In this document: positions 29,221-38,135 of the stretch, piece by piece | How the letters are laid out: the number at the start of each line of letters is the position of its first letter | How positions within the stretch are numbered: the first letter of the stretch is position 1 | NCBI GenBank assembly: GCA_929200315.1 | Contig: CAKMZB010000006.1 | Location: forward strand, 165,602-229,601 | Reading direction: 5' to 3' | Source: an uncultured Alphaproteobacteria bacterium | GTDB taxonomy: Bacteria > Pseudomonadota > Alphaproteobacteria > Rhizobiales > Rhizobiaceae | DNA length: 64,000 nucleotides | Made by a program: the position numbers and the translations under genes | The notes under the pieces: model-generated | What the model saw: only the letters and a program-made list of their open reading frames with translations | Told to the model about the DNA's origin: nothing | Databases searched by the model: none

Positions 29221-30441
29221 TCACGCGTATCGTTTGAGAACAAGCGAAGCGTTGGTGCCACCAAAACCAAAGGAATTGGAGAGCACTGTGTTCACTTCCG
29301 CATTGTCCACCCGCTCGCGCAGGATCGGCATGTCGGCAAAGTCCGGGTCGATCTCGGTGATATGGGCTGATTTGCACATAAAGTTATCGCGGATCATGAG
29401 GAGCGAATAGATCGCCTCCTGCACACCTGTGGCTCCGAGAGAATGGCCGGTAAGGGACTTGGTGGCGGAAAGCGGCGGACACTTATCTCCAAACACCTTG
29501 CGAAGGCCCTCAATCTCTTTTTCATCGCCAACGCCCGTGGAGGTGGCGTGGGGGTTGATATAGTCAATCTCGCCCGGCGCGATGCCACCAAGCGCCATTT
29601 CCATGCAGCGCACTGCGCCCTCGCCGGAGGGGGCAACCTGGTCGTAACCATCAGAGGTCGCGCCATAACCGACGATCTCACCATAAATCGTCGCGCCACG
29701 TGCCTTGGCGTGTTCCAACTCTTCCAGAACCAGCACCCCAGCTCCACCGGCAATCACGAACCCGTCACGGTCTGCGGAGAACGCGCGGGAGGCGGTTTCC
29801 GGGGTATCGTTGAATTTGGAGGCCATGGCATTCATGGCGTCGAAAAGGTTGGCCATCGTCCAGTCGAGGTCTTCTGAACCGCCAGCGAAAATGACGTCCT
29901 GCTTGCCGAGCTGGATGATCTCATAGGCATTGCCAATACAGTGGTTTGACGTCGCGCAGGCCGAGGAGATCGAATAATTGTAGCCCTTGATCTCAAACTG
30001 TGTGGCGAGCACCGCGGAGGCCGTCGACGACATCGCCTTGGGCACAGCCAGCGGGCCGATACGCTTTGGGGAACCGGTCTCGATGGTCTTTTGCGCGGCT
30101 TCCACAATGGTGCGGGTGGAGGGACCACCGGAGCCCATGATGATACCGGTGCGCGGGTTGATGACGTCGGCTGGTTCAAGCCCGGACTGCTCGATCGCCT
30201 GTTGCATGGCGATGTAGTTCCACGCCGTGCCCTTGGACATAAAGCGCACCGTGCGACGGTCCAGAATCTCGAACGGATCAAGCTCCGGCGCAGCCTCCAC
30301 GTGGCAACGGAAATTGTGCTCGGCAAATTGCTGCGAATGGCCAGTGCCGGATTTTGCTTCCTTCAATGAGGTAGTCACCTCATCGAGCGTGCTGCCGATG
30401 GAGGAGACGATCCCCATACCGGTGATAACGACGCGTTTCAT
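29221..30441 (-). CDS. fabB: 3-oxoacyl-[acyl-carrier-protein] synthase I
   Basis: Condensing enzyme that elongates unsaturated acyl chains after FabA. The 406 residues carry the catalytic Cys-162 in SISSACATS, the two histidines in [11 protein letters not shown] and SLTGHSLGA, and the end [16 protein letters not shown]. Normally cotranscribed with fabA just upstream; here a creatinase gene on the other strand separates them, so fabB-fabI need their own promoter between 30442 and about 30540. Confidence 0.97.
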   Translation of the reverse strand: MKRVVITGMGIVSSIGSTLDEVTTSLKEAKSGTGHSQQFAEHNFRCHVEAAPELDPFEILDRRTVRFMSKGTAWNYIAMQQAIEQSGLEPADVINPRTGIIMGSGGPSTRTIVEAAQKTIETGSPKRIGPLAVPKAMSSTASAVLATQFEIKGYNYSISSACATSNHCIGNAYEIIQLGKQDVIFAGGSEDLDWTMANLFDAMNAMASKFNDTPETASRAFSADRDGFVIAGGAGVLVLEELEHAKARGATIYGEIVGYGATSDGYDQVAPSGEGAVRCMEMALGGIAPGEIDYINPHATSTGVGDEKEIEGLRKVFGDKCPPLSATKSLTGHSLGATGVQEAIYSLLMIRDNFMCKSAHITEIDPDFADMPILRERVDNAEVNTVLSNSFGFGGTNASLVLKRYA

Positions 30442-30535
30442 GGACTATTCTCCGGTTTTCCCTGCCGCAGGACGTGGCGGCGCCAGAGCGCTGTGTCAAT
30501 GGGGCCGAGCAGCGGCGGACATTCACTGCGAGGAA

Positions 30536-30564
30536 TTGCGACCAACAACAATAGTGCATAAAAT
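30536..30564 (+). promoter_or_regulatory. candidate sigma-70 promoter of the creatinase gene
   Basis: TTGCGA (30536-30541) and TAAAAT (30559-30564) are spaced by exactly 17 bases on the plus strand, about 100 bases before the creatinase start, in the divergent gap with fabB. Confidence 0.45.
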
Positions 30565-30664
30565 GGATATGCGGCGATGGCGTCGTCGCCTTTGCTCTTC
30601 ATCGTTCTGAACGCCGGAACAGGTGCGGAGAGAGTCTGAGCTCCGCATTGTAAGGAGCTTATCT

Positions 30665-31897
30665 ATGACCCCAACCACACTTTCAGCACGTCCCTCGCAG
30701 TCCAGCCGACCGCGTCATTTCCCCATATCTGCAGATCCAATACTGCCTTTCAGCAAACGCGAATATGAGCGACGCATCACGGCCGCACGCAAGGCGATGG
30801 AGAGGCGAGGCTGCGAAGCATTGATACTTACCTCAATGCACAATTGTGCCTATCTGACGGGGTTTCTCTATTGTGCCTTTGGCAGGCCCTATGCCGTTGT
30901 TGTCACGGCCAGCGATATTGTGACGGTTTCTGCCAATATCGACGGAGCGCAACCGGCTCGCCGCTCTTATGGTGACAACGTGATCTATACCGATTGGAAC
31001 CGCAACAATTTCGAAAATGCCGTTGCGCAGCTTGTTGGCTCAGCCACGCAAGTAGGTATCGAGGGCGACCACTTGACCATCGCGTTGCGCGAACGTCTCC
31101 AGACCCAACTTCCAAAGGCAAATTTTTCTGACGCCGCACCAGCATTAATGGCGCAACGTCTCATCAAGAGTGCAGAAGAAATTGCGTTGATTGAAGCGGG
31201 CGCAGCCATTGCCGATCTTGGTGGAGAGGCGATCCGCGAGGCTGTTTGCGCTGGAGCACGGGAGATTGATGTCGCGATGGCCGGGCGTGACGCGATGGAG
31301 CGCGCCATTGCTGAACAATTTCCCGACAGCGAACTGCGTGACACATGGGTTTGGTTCCAGTCCGGCCCCAACACTGACGGCGCACACAACCCCGTAACCA
31401 CACGACGGCTGCGACAGGGCGATATACTCTCCCTCAACACTTTCCCCATGATCAGCGGCTATTACACTGCATTGGAACGCACCATGTGGCTGGGAGAACC
31501 GTCAGCGGAGGGTCTCGCAATCTGGCAAGCCAACGTGGAAGCTCATGAATTGGGTATATCGCTTATCCAGGCTGGAGCGAGCTGCGCCGACATCACGGCA
31601 CGCATCAACGCACATTTTGCCGATTTGGACCTTCTGAAATACCGCTCCTTCGGATACGGCCATTCCTTCGGCGTCCTCAGCCACTATTATGGCCGCGAGG
31701 CCGGATTGGAATTGCGGGAAGATGTGGAAACAGTGCTTAAGCCTGGAATGGTAGTTTCCATGGAGCCGATGCTTTGGATACCCGATGGGCCGGCCGCGGG
31801 TGGCTACCGGGAGCACGACATTCTTGTTGTGACGGAAACCGGGGCCCGGAACATCACGCGCTTTCCCTATGGGCCGCAACACAACATCATCGATTGA
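30665..31897 (+). CDS. creatinase (creatine amidinohydrolase)
   Basis: Hydrolyses creatine to sarcosine and urea. The 410 residues follow the pita-bread M24 fold. The blocks FGRPYAVVVTASDIVTVSAN, NTDGAHNPVTTRRLRQGDIL, GYGHSFGVLSHYYGREAG and GGYREHDILVV match known Pseudomonas-type creatinases almost word for word, including the GYGHSFG active-site histidine. The N-terminal 25 residues are longer and low in complexity. The ATG at 30665 follows AAGGAG by 7 bases. It stands alone, opposed to fabB and fabA. No creatininase or sarcosine oxidase gene is nearby. Confidence 0.92.
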   Translation: MTPTTLSARPSQSSRPRHFPISADPILPFSKREYERRITAARKAMERRGCEALILTSMHNCAYLTGFLYCAFGRPYAVVVTASDIVTVSANIDGAQPARRSYGDNVIYTDWNRNNFENAVAQLVGSATQVGIEGDHLTIALRERLQTQLPKANFSDAAPALMAQRLIKSAEEIALIEAGAAIADLGGEAIREAVCAGAREIDVAMAGRDAMERAIAEQFPDSELRDTWVWFQSGPNTDGAHNPVTTRRLRQGDILSLNTFPMISGYYTALERTMWLGEPSAEGLAIWQANVEAHELGISLIQAGASCADITARINAHFADLDLLKYRSFGYGHSFGVLSHYYGREAGLELREDVETVLKPGMVVSMEPMLWIPDGPAAGGYREHDILVVTETGARNITRFPYGPQHNIID

Positions 31898-31909
31898 ACC
31901 AAAGAGCGC

Positions 31910-32446
31910 CTAGCCGCCGGCTTTTTCCTGAGACAAGGCAACCTTGAGATCGCTTGCGGTGTAGATCTGCTCGCCATCGGCTTTCAGCCAGCCATCGGCA
32001 ATGCCAAGGTTGAGCCGGCCCTGCATGACGCGCTTGAACTCGATGCCGTATTCAACGGTCTTCGTCTTGGGCGTCACCATGCCCTTGAACTTCACCTCAC
32101 CGGTGGAGATTGCCATGCCGTAACCGGGCAGACCGAGCCAGCCGAGATAAAAGCCGGTGAGCTGCCACATGGCGTCGAGACCGAGGCAGCCTGGCATGAT
32201 TTCATTGCCGATGAAGTGGCAGGGGAAGAACCAAAGATCCGGCTTCACGTCGAGTTCGGCGCTGATGAAGCCCTTGCCGTGGGCACCGCCGGTTTCAGAA
32301 ACCTCGGTTATGCGGTCAAACATGAGCATAGGCGGGGCGGGCAATTGGGCGTTGCCTTCCCCAAAAAGCTCGCCGCGCCCGCAGGTCAGCAGCTCCTCGT
32401 AGGAAAATGAGGATTGCCGAGTGCTCGTGTCGTAGCTTGCGCCCAT
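31910..32446 (-). CDS. fabA: 3-hydroxydecanoyl-[acyl-carrier-protein] dehydratase/isomerase
   Basis: Introduces the cis double bond in anaerobic unsaturated fatty-acid synthesis. The 178 residues hold the signature [19 protein letters not shown] with His-77 and Asp-91, spaced 14 apart as in E. coli (70/84). The ATG at 32446 gives [20 protein letters not shown], the usual alphaproteobacterial N-terminus, with GGAGAG upstream. It is divergent from irr and separated from fabB by the creatinase gene. Confidence 0.97.
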   Translation of the reverse strand: MGASYDTSTRQSSFSYEELLTCGRGELFGEGNAQLPAPPMLMFDRITEVSETGGAHGKGFISAELDVKPDLWFFPCHFIGNEIMPGCLGLDAMWQLTGFYLGWLGLPGYGMAISTGEVKFKGMVTPKTKTVEYGIEFKRVMQGRLNLGIADGWLKADGEQIYTASDLKVALSQEKAGG

Positions 32447-32617
32447 TTGTGCTCTCCCGAAGCCATGGTGAGCGCGAAATTGGCGCTCAAAAAGGGTCAG
32501 GCGGGTGTATCGCGTGAGACTGCGCTCCACAAGGGAATAGGCCAAAGCGCGCGCGCCTTAACGATAAGAGTGTGGTATGTCATCGTCCTGTCATGGTATG
32601 CTTGCAGCTTGGGCTTC

Positions 32618-32636
32618 GCTCCCATATCTTGGGAGC
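32618..32636 (+). repeat. hairpin in the irr leader
   Basis: Seven-bp stem GCTCCCA / TGGGAGC with a 5-base loop. Its 3' arm carries the GGGAG that would be the ribosome-binding site for the short leader frame at 32642, so the hairpin could mask it. Confidence 0.4.
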
Positions 32637-32641
32637 AAGAC

Positions 32642-32686
32642 ATGCCGCGCGTTACGCGGCCTTTTTGGCGCAGGAGTGCCGCGTGA
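32642..32686 (+). CDS. possible 14-codon leader peptide upstream of irr
   Basis: A short frame ATG...TGA encodes MPRVTRPFWRRSAA. GGGAG lies 6 bases before its ATG, and its TGA overlaps the irr start as GTGA, which would couple translation of irr to it. The frame spans a terminator-like hairpin. The peptide is basic and I know no family for it. It may be an accidental frame; the ribosome-binding site and the overlap are the only support. Confidence 0.35.
   Translation: MPRVTRPFWRRSAA
32644..32666 (+). terminator. intrinsic-terminator-like hairpin in the irr leader
   Basis: Perfect 6-bp G+C stem GCCGCG / CGCGGC around loop CGTTA, followed by CTTTTT, only 17 bases before the irr start codon. 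A terminator at this place implies either attenuation of irr or a short leader RNA. Confidence 0.5.
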
Positions 32687-33153
32687 GCGACACGATTAAT
32701 CAGTTTTATCACGATCACGGCAACCACGGTGCCGAGCACGCGGAATGCGGGACCGTTGGTCTTGTGGACCGGCTGCGCAAGGCCGGGCTGCGCCCGACGC
32801 GCCAACGCATTGCCCTTGGACATTTGCTGTTTTCACGCGGCGACCGTCATGTCTGCGCCGAGGCGCTGCATGCTGAGGCCCAATCCGCCAAGGTACCGGT
32901 GTCGCTGGCGACAGTTTACAACACGCTGCACCAGTTCAACGAAGCTGGCCTTTTGCGGGCCGTCGCGGTGGAATCATCGAAGACCTATTTCGACACCAAC
33001 ACGAGCGACCATCACCACTTCTTCATCGAAAACGAGAATCGCGTGGTGGACGTGCCGGAAAGCCAAATCACCGTCAGCGACCTACCCCAACCTCCCGAAG
33101 GTATGGAAATTGGCCGCGTGGACGTAATTGTCCGCCTGCGCCCTAAAAGCTAA
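32683..33153 (+). CDS. irr: iron response regulator Irr (Fur family)
   Basis: Heme-responsive transcriptional regulator of iron metabolism, typical of Rhizobiales. The 156 residues have a His-rich N-terminus, the Fur winged helix (LRPTRQRIALGHLLF, SLATVYNTLHQFNEAGLL), and the HHHFF histidine cluster in SDHHHFFIENENRVVDVP that binds heme in Irr proteins. No N-terminal GCPWHD heme motif is seen. The GTG start at 32683 has AGGAG 6 bases upstream. The neighbouring divergent fabA is the usual location. Confidence 0.93.
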   Translation: MSDTINQFYHDHGNHGAEHAECGTVGLVDRLRKAGLRPTRQRIALGHLLFSRGDRHVCAEALHAEAQSAKVPVSLATVYNTLHQFNEAGLLRAVAVESSKTYFDTNTSDHHHFFIENENRVVDVPESQITVSDLPQPPEGMEIGRVDVIVRLRPKS

Positions 33154-33180
33154 AGAATTTTTGCGCCTGGTCCGGGCGGA

Positions 33181-33804
33181 CTAGCCGCCCACCCGCTCAC
33201 CACGATAGACGCCCCACAGCTTTTCCTGCGGCAACCAGGCCTTCACGCCCTGTTTTTCCACCGCGCACCAGCCGCCCTGGCAGCGCTCAACAACGACCTG
33301 TGCGCCGGGCTGCACCCGCGCCACCGTGCGCGCGTCAGCGGATGCGTCAAGCTTGGCGTTTAAAAGTGCAAAGTTGGACAAGTCTGCGCCGGCTTTGGTC
33401 TCAAAATTGCGCTTCCACGGCGCAACAATAGCTGTGCGGCGCGAAGAAAGCAGCGAATGCAACACCCAACCGGTGGTGCCATCAACGTCACGAATACGGC
33501 GCCAGTTGCCAAATTCCTGAATGATTTCCACAGGAAGACCCTTACGGCGATAGGACCAGGACACAGCATATTTAGTGCCTGGCCCGACCCGCAAATTGGC
33601 TTCTTTGAACTTTAGAGAGGCATAGCGCGGCAGCGGCAAACCTGTGGAAACACCGGTTCGCCCGGTTTCTGTGACTGAGGCAAGCGTAACCGTGGCCTCA
33701 GACGCCTGCACCGGGCCGCCCATAATGGACATGGCCAGGCCCAAAACAACCAAAAGTGCTATGAAAAGCTGGGTAAACGGGGAGCGGCGGGGCTGAATAC
33801 GCAT
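33181..33804 (-). CDS. secreted bacterial SH3-domain protein
   Basis: Probable periplasmic or envelope protein of 207 residues. A signal peptide (basic MRIQPRRSPF, then a hydrophobic stretch, cleavage near VQASEA about residue 35) precedes two SH3b-like repeats. The first spans about 65-118 (ANLRVGPGTKYAVSWSY...GWVLHSLLSSRRT), the second about 135-200 (NFALLNAKLDASADART...GVKAWLPQEKLWGVY). Such proteins are often linked with murein binding. It is commonly found next to irr or hydroxyacid dehydrogenase genes in this group. Function unknown. Confidence 0.85.
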   Translation of the reverse strand: MRIQPRRSPFTQLFIALLVVLGLAMSIMGGPVQASEATVTLASVTETGRTGVSTGLPLPRYASLKFKEANLRVGPGTKYAVSWSYRRKGLPVEIIQEFGNWRRIRDVDGTTGWVLHSLLSSRRTAIVAPWKRNFETKAGADLSNFALLNAKLDASADARTVARVQPGAQVVVERCQGGWCAVEKQGVKAWLPQEKLWGVYRGERVGG

Positions 33805-33995
33805 GAACTGAAGACATCCGAGGTATGCGCGGTTGCGATTGCCTGCAACCGGGCTGTGTGGAATAGGAAGGCGCAGAACCGGAGCTCAAGCGCCTTGCTA
33901 AATCTTTCGTGCCAGATCACCGTTAAGGTACTCTTTATCGCAATGGTAAATCGCAGCCCGTTGGCACCACTCTCAACAGCTCGCTGGAGCGCTTA

Positions 33996-34994
33996 ATGCC
34001 CAAGGCCACTCGTCCCTCAGTCGTAGTCACCCGCCGCCTGCCGGACGGTATCGAGACACGGATGCGGGAATTGTTCGACACCGAGTTGAACACCGAAGAC
34101 ACACCGATGACCCAGCATCAGCTGGGCAGCGCCGTTGCCCATGCGCAGGTCCTGGTGCCAACCGTGACGGACAAGATTGATGCCGACATCATCGACCGTG
34201 CCGGGGATGGGTTGAAGCTCATCGCGCAGTTTGGCAACGGGGTCGACAATATTGATGTGAAGGCGGCTGCCGCCAGAGGCATCACGGTAACGAACACGCC
34301 CCGCGTGCTCACCGATGACACTGCAGACATGGTGATGGCCATGATGCTCGCCGTGCCGCGTCGGTTGGTCGAGGGCGCGCAGATCATGGCGTCCGCACAG
34401 GGCTGGGGCGGATGGTCACCGACCTGGATGATGGGTCAGCGCGTTTCTGGCAAACGCCTGGGGATCATCGGCATGGGCCGCATCGGTGCCGCGGTTGCCC
34501 GGCGGGCGAAAGCGTTTGGCATTGCAATCCATTATCACAACCGCAAACAAGCTCACCCGGACCTCGAGGCGGAGCTGGAAGCGACTTACTGGGATGATCT
34601 CGACCAGATGCTCGCGCGGGTCGACATCATCACCGTCAATTGCCCCTCCACTCCGGCGACCCAGCACATGCTGAACGCCGAGCGCCTCAAACTGATGAAG
34701 CCCCACGCCTATATCGTGAACGCAGCGCGGGGCGGCATCATCGACGAAGACGCATTGGTGGAAGCCCTTCGCGAGGAGCGCATCGCGGGGGCTGCCCTTG
34801 ATGTCTTTCAAAACGAACCCGCTGTTGGTCCCGCTATGCGCCACCTTGCTGATGCAGGTAAGCTCGTCATGCTGCCGCATATGTCTTCTGCTACTGTTGA
34901 AGCGCGCCATGAAATGGGCGAGCGGGTGATCGTCAACATCCACACGCTTTTTGACGGCCACCGCCCGCCGGACCGTGTTCTTCCCAAGGACTAA
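33996..34994 (+). CDS. D-2-hydroxyacid dehydrogenase (glyoxylate reductase-like)
   Basis: NAD(P)H-dependent 2-keto acid reductase of 332 residues. The coenzyme motif is GIIGMGRIGAAVARRAKAFG. The catalytic Arg lies in NAARGGIIDEDAL, Glu in FQNEPAV and His in MLPHMSSAT. It fits the GyaR/glyoxylate reductase group and is more canonical than the GhrA-type gene at 12.3 kb. It is transcribed away from the SH3 gene. A hairpin follows its stop. Confidence 0.88.
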   Translation: MPKATRPSVVVTRRLPDGIETRMRELFDTELNTEDTPMTQHQLGSAVAHAQVLVPTVTDKIDADIIDRAGDGLKLIAQFGNGVDNIDVKAAAARGITVTNTPRVLTDDTADMVMAMMLAVPRRLVEGAQIMASAQGWGGWSPTWMMGQRVSGKRLGIIGMGRIGAAVARRAKAFGIAIHYHNRKQAHPDLEAELEATYWDDLDQMLARVDIITVNCPSTPATQHMLNAERLKLMKPHAYIVNAARGGIIDEDALVEALREERIAGAALDVFQNEPAVGPAMRHLADAGKLVMLPHMSSATVEARHEMGERVIVNIHTLFDGHRPPDRVLPKD

Positions 34995-35002
34995 GGGCGA
35001 TC

Positions 35003-35020
35003 ACGGGAATGTTTTCCCGT
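35003..35020 (+). terminator. candidate terminator hairpin
   Basis: Perfect 7-bp stem ACGGGAA / TTCCCGT with a TGTT loop, 8 bases after the hydroxyacid dehydrogenase stop; no long T-run follows. Confidence 0.4.
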
Positions 35021-35162
35021 TACCCTTGAATTCTGTACCAGACAGTTCAGTTTATTGCCGCGAGGAGGCGGTAAGGCTTGTCCGTACCGGCAGCCTCTCC
35101 GCTTGCAACAAAGTTGACCGGTAGAACTGCCGTCGACGCCCACGACTAAAAGGACAACCCTC

Positions 35163-35741
35163 ATGACGAAATTCCTCAGCGCTCTCGCCCTCAGCACCTC
35201 CCTCCTTGCAGCCCCGGCGGCCTTTGCGGCCGATGCCTACAAGTTTGACCCAAGCCACAGCCAGCTTCTGTTCTCCTACAACCACCTCGGTTTCTCCACC
35301 AATTATGGTCTGTTTTCGGGCTTCAATGGTGAAGCGGTGATCGACTCCGAAGACCTCTCCAAATCTTCAGTGAAAGTCGAACTTTCCGTCTCTGACATGA
35401 TTATGGGTTGGGAGCCGCGCAAGAATGACCTTCTTTCGCAGAACTTCTTCAATGCTGCGGTGAACCCAACCGCGACTTTTATCTCCACTAAAGTTGAGCC
35501 CACCGGGGACAAGACAGCCAAAATTACGGGTGACCTCACCATTGCCGGCACCACAAAGGAAGTCGTTCTGGACGCTACATTGAATCAGATCGGCGAAAAC
35601 CCAGTCTCTAAGAAACCCTGGGCTGGCTTTGCCGCAACGACGGTGTTGAAGCGTTCTGATTTCGGCGTGGAGAAGTTTGCCCCTTACGTCTCCGATGAGG
35701 TGAACATCACCATCTCCGTGGAAATGGAAAAAACCAGCTAA
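35163..35741 (+). CDS. YceI-family periplasmic lipid-binding-like protein
   Basis: Periplasmic lipocalin-like protein that binds isoprenoid or other hydrophobic ligands in characterised members. The 192 residues start with a Sec signal peptide (cleavage after AFA, about residue 22). The YceI barrel follows with YKFDPSHSQLLFSYNHLG, TGDLTIAGTTKEVVLDA and FGVEKFAPYVSDEVNITI. It is followed 47 bases later by a b561-YceI fusion, so two YceI domains are made together. Confidence 0.93.
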   Translation: MTKFLSALALSTSLLAAPAAFAADAYKFDPSHSQLLFSYNHLGFSTNYGLFSGFNGEAVIDSEDLSKSSVKVELSVSDMIMGWEPRKNDLLSQNFFNAAVNPTATFISTKVEPTGDKTAKITGDLTIAGTTKEVVLDATLNQIGENPVSKKPWAGFAATTVLKRSDFGVEKFAPYVSDEVNITISVEMEKTS

Positions 35742-35788
35742 GTCTGGTCGACTTGCCAAATTGAGCTAGCTGGACGGGGCCGACTTTC

Positions 35789-37003
35789 ATGCGTTTGACC
35801 AACAGCCTTGAGACTTACGGCCTCGTCCACCAGTTGTTGCACTGGACAACAGCAGCGCTCATTCTCTTCCTGCTGCCGCTCGGCGTGTACATGCACGAAT
35901 TACCGATCGATACGGCCGCGCAGGTGGAGTGGAAGGTCTGGCTCTATTCTCTCCATAAGACAGTTGGGCTGACGGTCCTTGCTCTCGCCGTGTTGCGGGT
36001 GCTCTGGGCACTGGTCCAGCCCCATCCACGCCTGCTCAACGGCGGGAAAGAAGCGCTCGCCGCGACCACCATTCATTGGCTGCTCTATTCCGCGATTATC
36101 GCAATGCCGCTGCTCGGCTGGATCCACCACGCCGCGAGCGAAGGCTATGCGCCGATCTGGTGGCCGTTCGGCCAGAACCTACCGCTTGTTCCCAAAGACC
36201 CCGCCGTTTCCGCCTTTTTCGGCACGGCCCATTTCATCACCGGTATCGTGCTGGTGGGGAGCCTGCTCCTGCATATAGCTGGCGCGGTAAAACACGCGGT
36301 GATCGATAAGGACCAGACGCTTCAACGCATGGTGCCAGGTGCCTATACCGAAAGCGCACTTGCCCCTGCCCCCAAATCCGGTAAGCGCGGGGCGCTTGCT
36401 CTGGCCGTTGGCATTGTCGCTCTTGCCATTGCCGCAACCTTCATCGTTCACCGCATCAAGCAAGCTTCAGGCCACGAACACGCCCCGCTCCAGGGGGCGG
36501 AAAGCCTGCCACGCTATCCCGGTGAAGGCTGGGTGATCGACCGGTCGGCGAGCACGTTCGCGATCACGGTCCAGCAGCTCGGCTCACCTGTCACCGGCAC
36601 CTTTGGGGAATGGGATGCGCAAGTGTTTTTCGACACCGCGGCCCTCGATCGGTCCAAGATCGACGCAACCGTGGCGATTGCTTCGCTCAGCCTCTCCGAC
36701 GTCTCGCAGCAGGCGATCGGCGCTGATTATCTGAACGCCGCCGCACATGCGACAGCAACTTTTGTCAGCGACGAAGTGGTAGCTACCGACAGCGGTTATG
36801 AAGCGCAGGGCACCCTCACCCTTGCCGGGCAGGCGCAACCTTTCACGCTGCCGTTCACCTTCCGGGAGGAGGATGATCGCGCGTTCGTCGAAGCCGAAGG
36901 GATGATTGACCGTCAGACCTTTGGCGTTGGCACGGCAGACACATCCTCTGTCGGCAACGAAGTCGGCGTGACAATCTCCATTCAGGCGCAGCGAGGTCAG
37001 TAG
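35789..37003 (+). CDS. cytochrome b561 fused to a YceI domain
   Basis: Inner-membrane diheme cytochrome b joined to a periplasmic lipid-binding domain, 404 residues. The N-terminal part (about 1-190) is a bacterial cytochrome b561 with four helices and candidate heme ligands His-14 or His-18, His-56, and histidines in AHFITG and LLLHIAGAVKH. A fifth helix (about 200-221) crosses back to the periplasm and a YceI barrel follows (about 245-404). Inference: electrons may pass between a quinone-like ligand in the YceI pocket and the heme pair. Its stop overlaps the convergent DUF6653 gene. Confidence 0.9.
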   Translation: MRLTNSLETYGLVHQLLHWTTAALILFLLPLGVYMHELPIDTAAQVEWKVWLYSLHKTVGLTVLALAVLRVLWALVQPHPRLLNGGKEALAATTIHWLLYSAIIAMPLLGWIHHAASEGYAPIWWPFGQNLPLVPKDPAVSAFFGTAHFITGIVLVGSLLLHIAGAVKHAVIDKDQTLQRMVPGAYTESALAPAPKSGKRGALALAVGIVALAIAATFIVHRIKQASGHEHAPLQGAESLPRYPGEGWVIDRSASTFAITVQQLGSPVTGTFGEWDAQVFFDTAALDRSKIDATVAIASLSLSDVSQQAIGADYLNAAAHATATFVSDEVVATDSGYEAQGTLTLAGQAQPFTLPFTFREEDDRAFVEAEGMIDRQTFGVGTADTSSVGNEVGVTISIQAQRGQ

Positions 37004-37509
37004 ACCGGTTCATCCACCGGCTCGCCGAGTGGAATTCCGGTCTGGTCCACATGGAGCCAGACCATCCGATCTACAAACCAGACCTTGCCAAGAACTGTGA
37101 CGGCCATGCCGGCGATGGTGAGAACAGGGTCAAGAACAACCAACCCCCAGATGAACGGCACCGCGCCAACTGCCGAGACCGCTGTCAAATAGCGCGCGGC
37201 CTTGATGTGCTGCGGGTTCAGTTCGGCTCGCGGTCTGGCAAGGAAGCTGCGCTCCCCCAATACGCCACGGCTCATCCAGTGGCTGAAGTGCCTTGGCGGG
37301 GCAAAGGCGCGCGGGTTGATCCAGGTCCAGGTCAGCACCAGCGCCACCGGCACCAGTGCCCACGGGCCAATCCAAACTCTGCTCCAGACGGCAAGGGCAA
37401 AAAACGGCAAAATGGTAAAACGCGTCCAGCCACTCCAAGGATTGGCATGGCGCCGCCAGGTCTCATCGCCCATGCCCATAATCCGTTCAGCGCCCTGAAA
37501 AAGTCCCAT
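36997..37509 (-). CDS. DUF6653-like membrane protein
   Basis: 170-residue protein of unknown function with four likely membrane segments in two pairs: about 30-48 and 50-66, then 105-122 and 128-146. The first pair is split by a short RVWIGP loop; the RHANPWSGWTRF and WINPRAFAPPRHFSHWMSRGVLGE blocks are the conserved features I recognise. It converges on the b561-YceI gene and overlaps it by 7 bases. Confidence 0.75.
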   Translation of the reverse strand: MGLFQGAERIMGMGDETWRRHANPWSGWTRFTILPFFALAVWSRVWIGPWALVPVALVLTWTWINPRAFAPPRHFSHWMSRGVLGERSFLARPRAELNPQHIKAARYLTAVSAVGAVPFIWGLVVLDPVLTIAGMAVTVLGKVWFVDRMVWLHVDQTGIPLGEPVDEPVY

Positions 37510-37629
37510 GGTCTAAGCCACCAGACCGAGGGTGCCGTGGAGGTGTGGATAGTGAATCATGAACATTCCTCGCTGACAGAAGGGGCCGGATTGGGCCATG
37601 CTTTGTTCTCTTGAGCCAAAGGGTAAGCC

Positions 37630-38106
37630 ATGGACATTCGTGAAGCCACAGCAGACGACCTGCCAGAGATCCGGGCGATCTATGCGCCCTATGTGACGGA
37701 TACGACCGTGAGTTTTGAGGAAACCGTGCCGGACCTTGAGACCCTCGCGGGGCGGCTTCGGGCCGCCCATATCTATCTGGTGGCGCAGGATGAAAGCGGC
37801 GTGCTCGGATACGCCTATGCGAGTGAACACCGCAGCCGCGCGGCCTACCGCTTTTCATGCGATGTCTCAGTCTATGTGCGGGACAACGCCCAGCGGATGG
37901 GTGTTGGTCGCGCGCTGTATGACGAATTGCTGCCCAGCGCGAAGAGCCTGGGTTTCCACAACGCCTATGGCGGGGTGAACCTGCCGAACCCAGGCAGCGT
38001 CGCGCTGCATGAGAGCTTCGGCTTCCGTCACCTTGGCACCTACCGCGAGGTCGGGTTCAAATTCGGCAAATGGCACGATGTGGGATGGTGGGAAAAGCAC
38101 CTCTAA
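37630..38106 (+). CDS. GNAT acetyltransferase, phosphinothricin acetyltransferase-like
   Basis: Acetyl-CoA-dependent N-acetyltransferase of 158 residues. IREATADDLPEIRAIYAPYV, SFEETVPDLE, the acetyl-CoA-binding strand SVYVRDNAQRMGVGRALYDEL and FGFRHLGTYREVGFKFGKWHDVGWWEK match the PAT/MddA group. These acetylate phosphinothricin, methionine sulfoximine/sulfone or similar amino acids. The chromosomal context gives no hint of the natural substrate. Confidence 0.88.
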   Translation: MDIREATADDLPEIRAIYAPYVTDTTVSFEETVPDLETLAGRLRAAHIYLVAQDESGVLGYAYASEHRSRAAYRFSCDVSVYVRDNAQRMGVGRALYDELLPSAKSLGFHNAYGGVNLPNPGSVALHESFGFRHLGTYREVGFKFGKWHDVGWWEKHL

Positions 38107-38135
38107 CAAAAATCTGCGCCACGATCTTGCATTTG

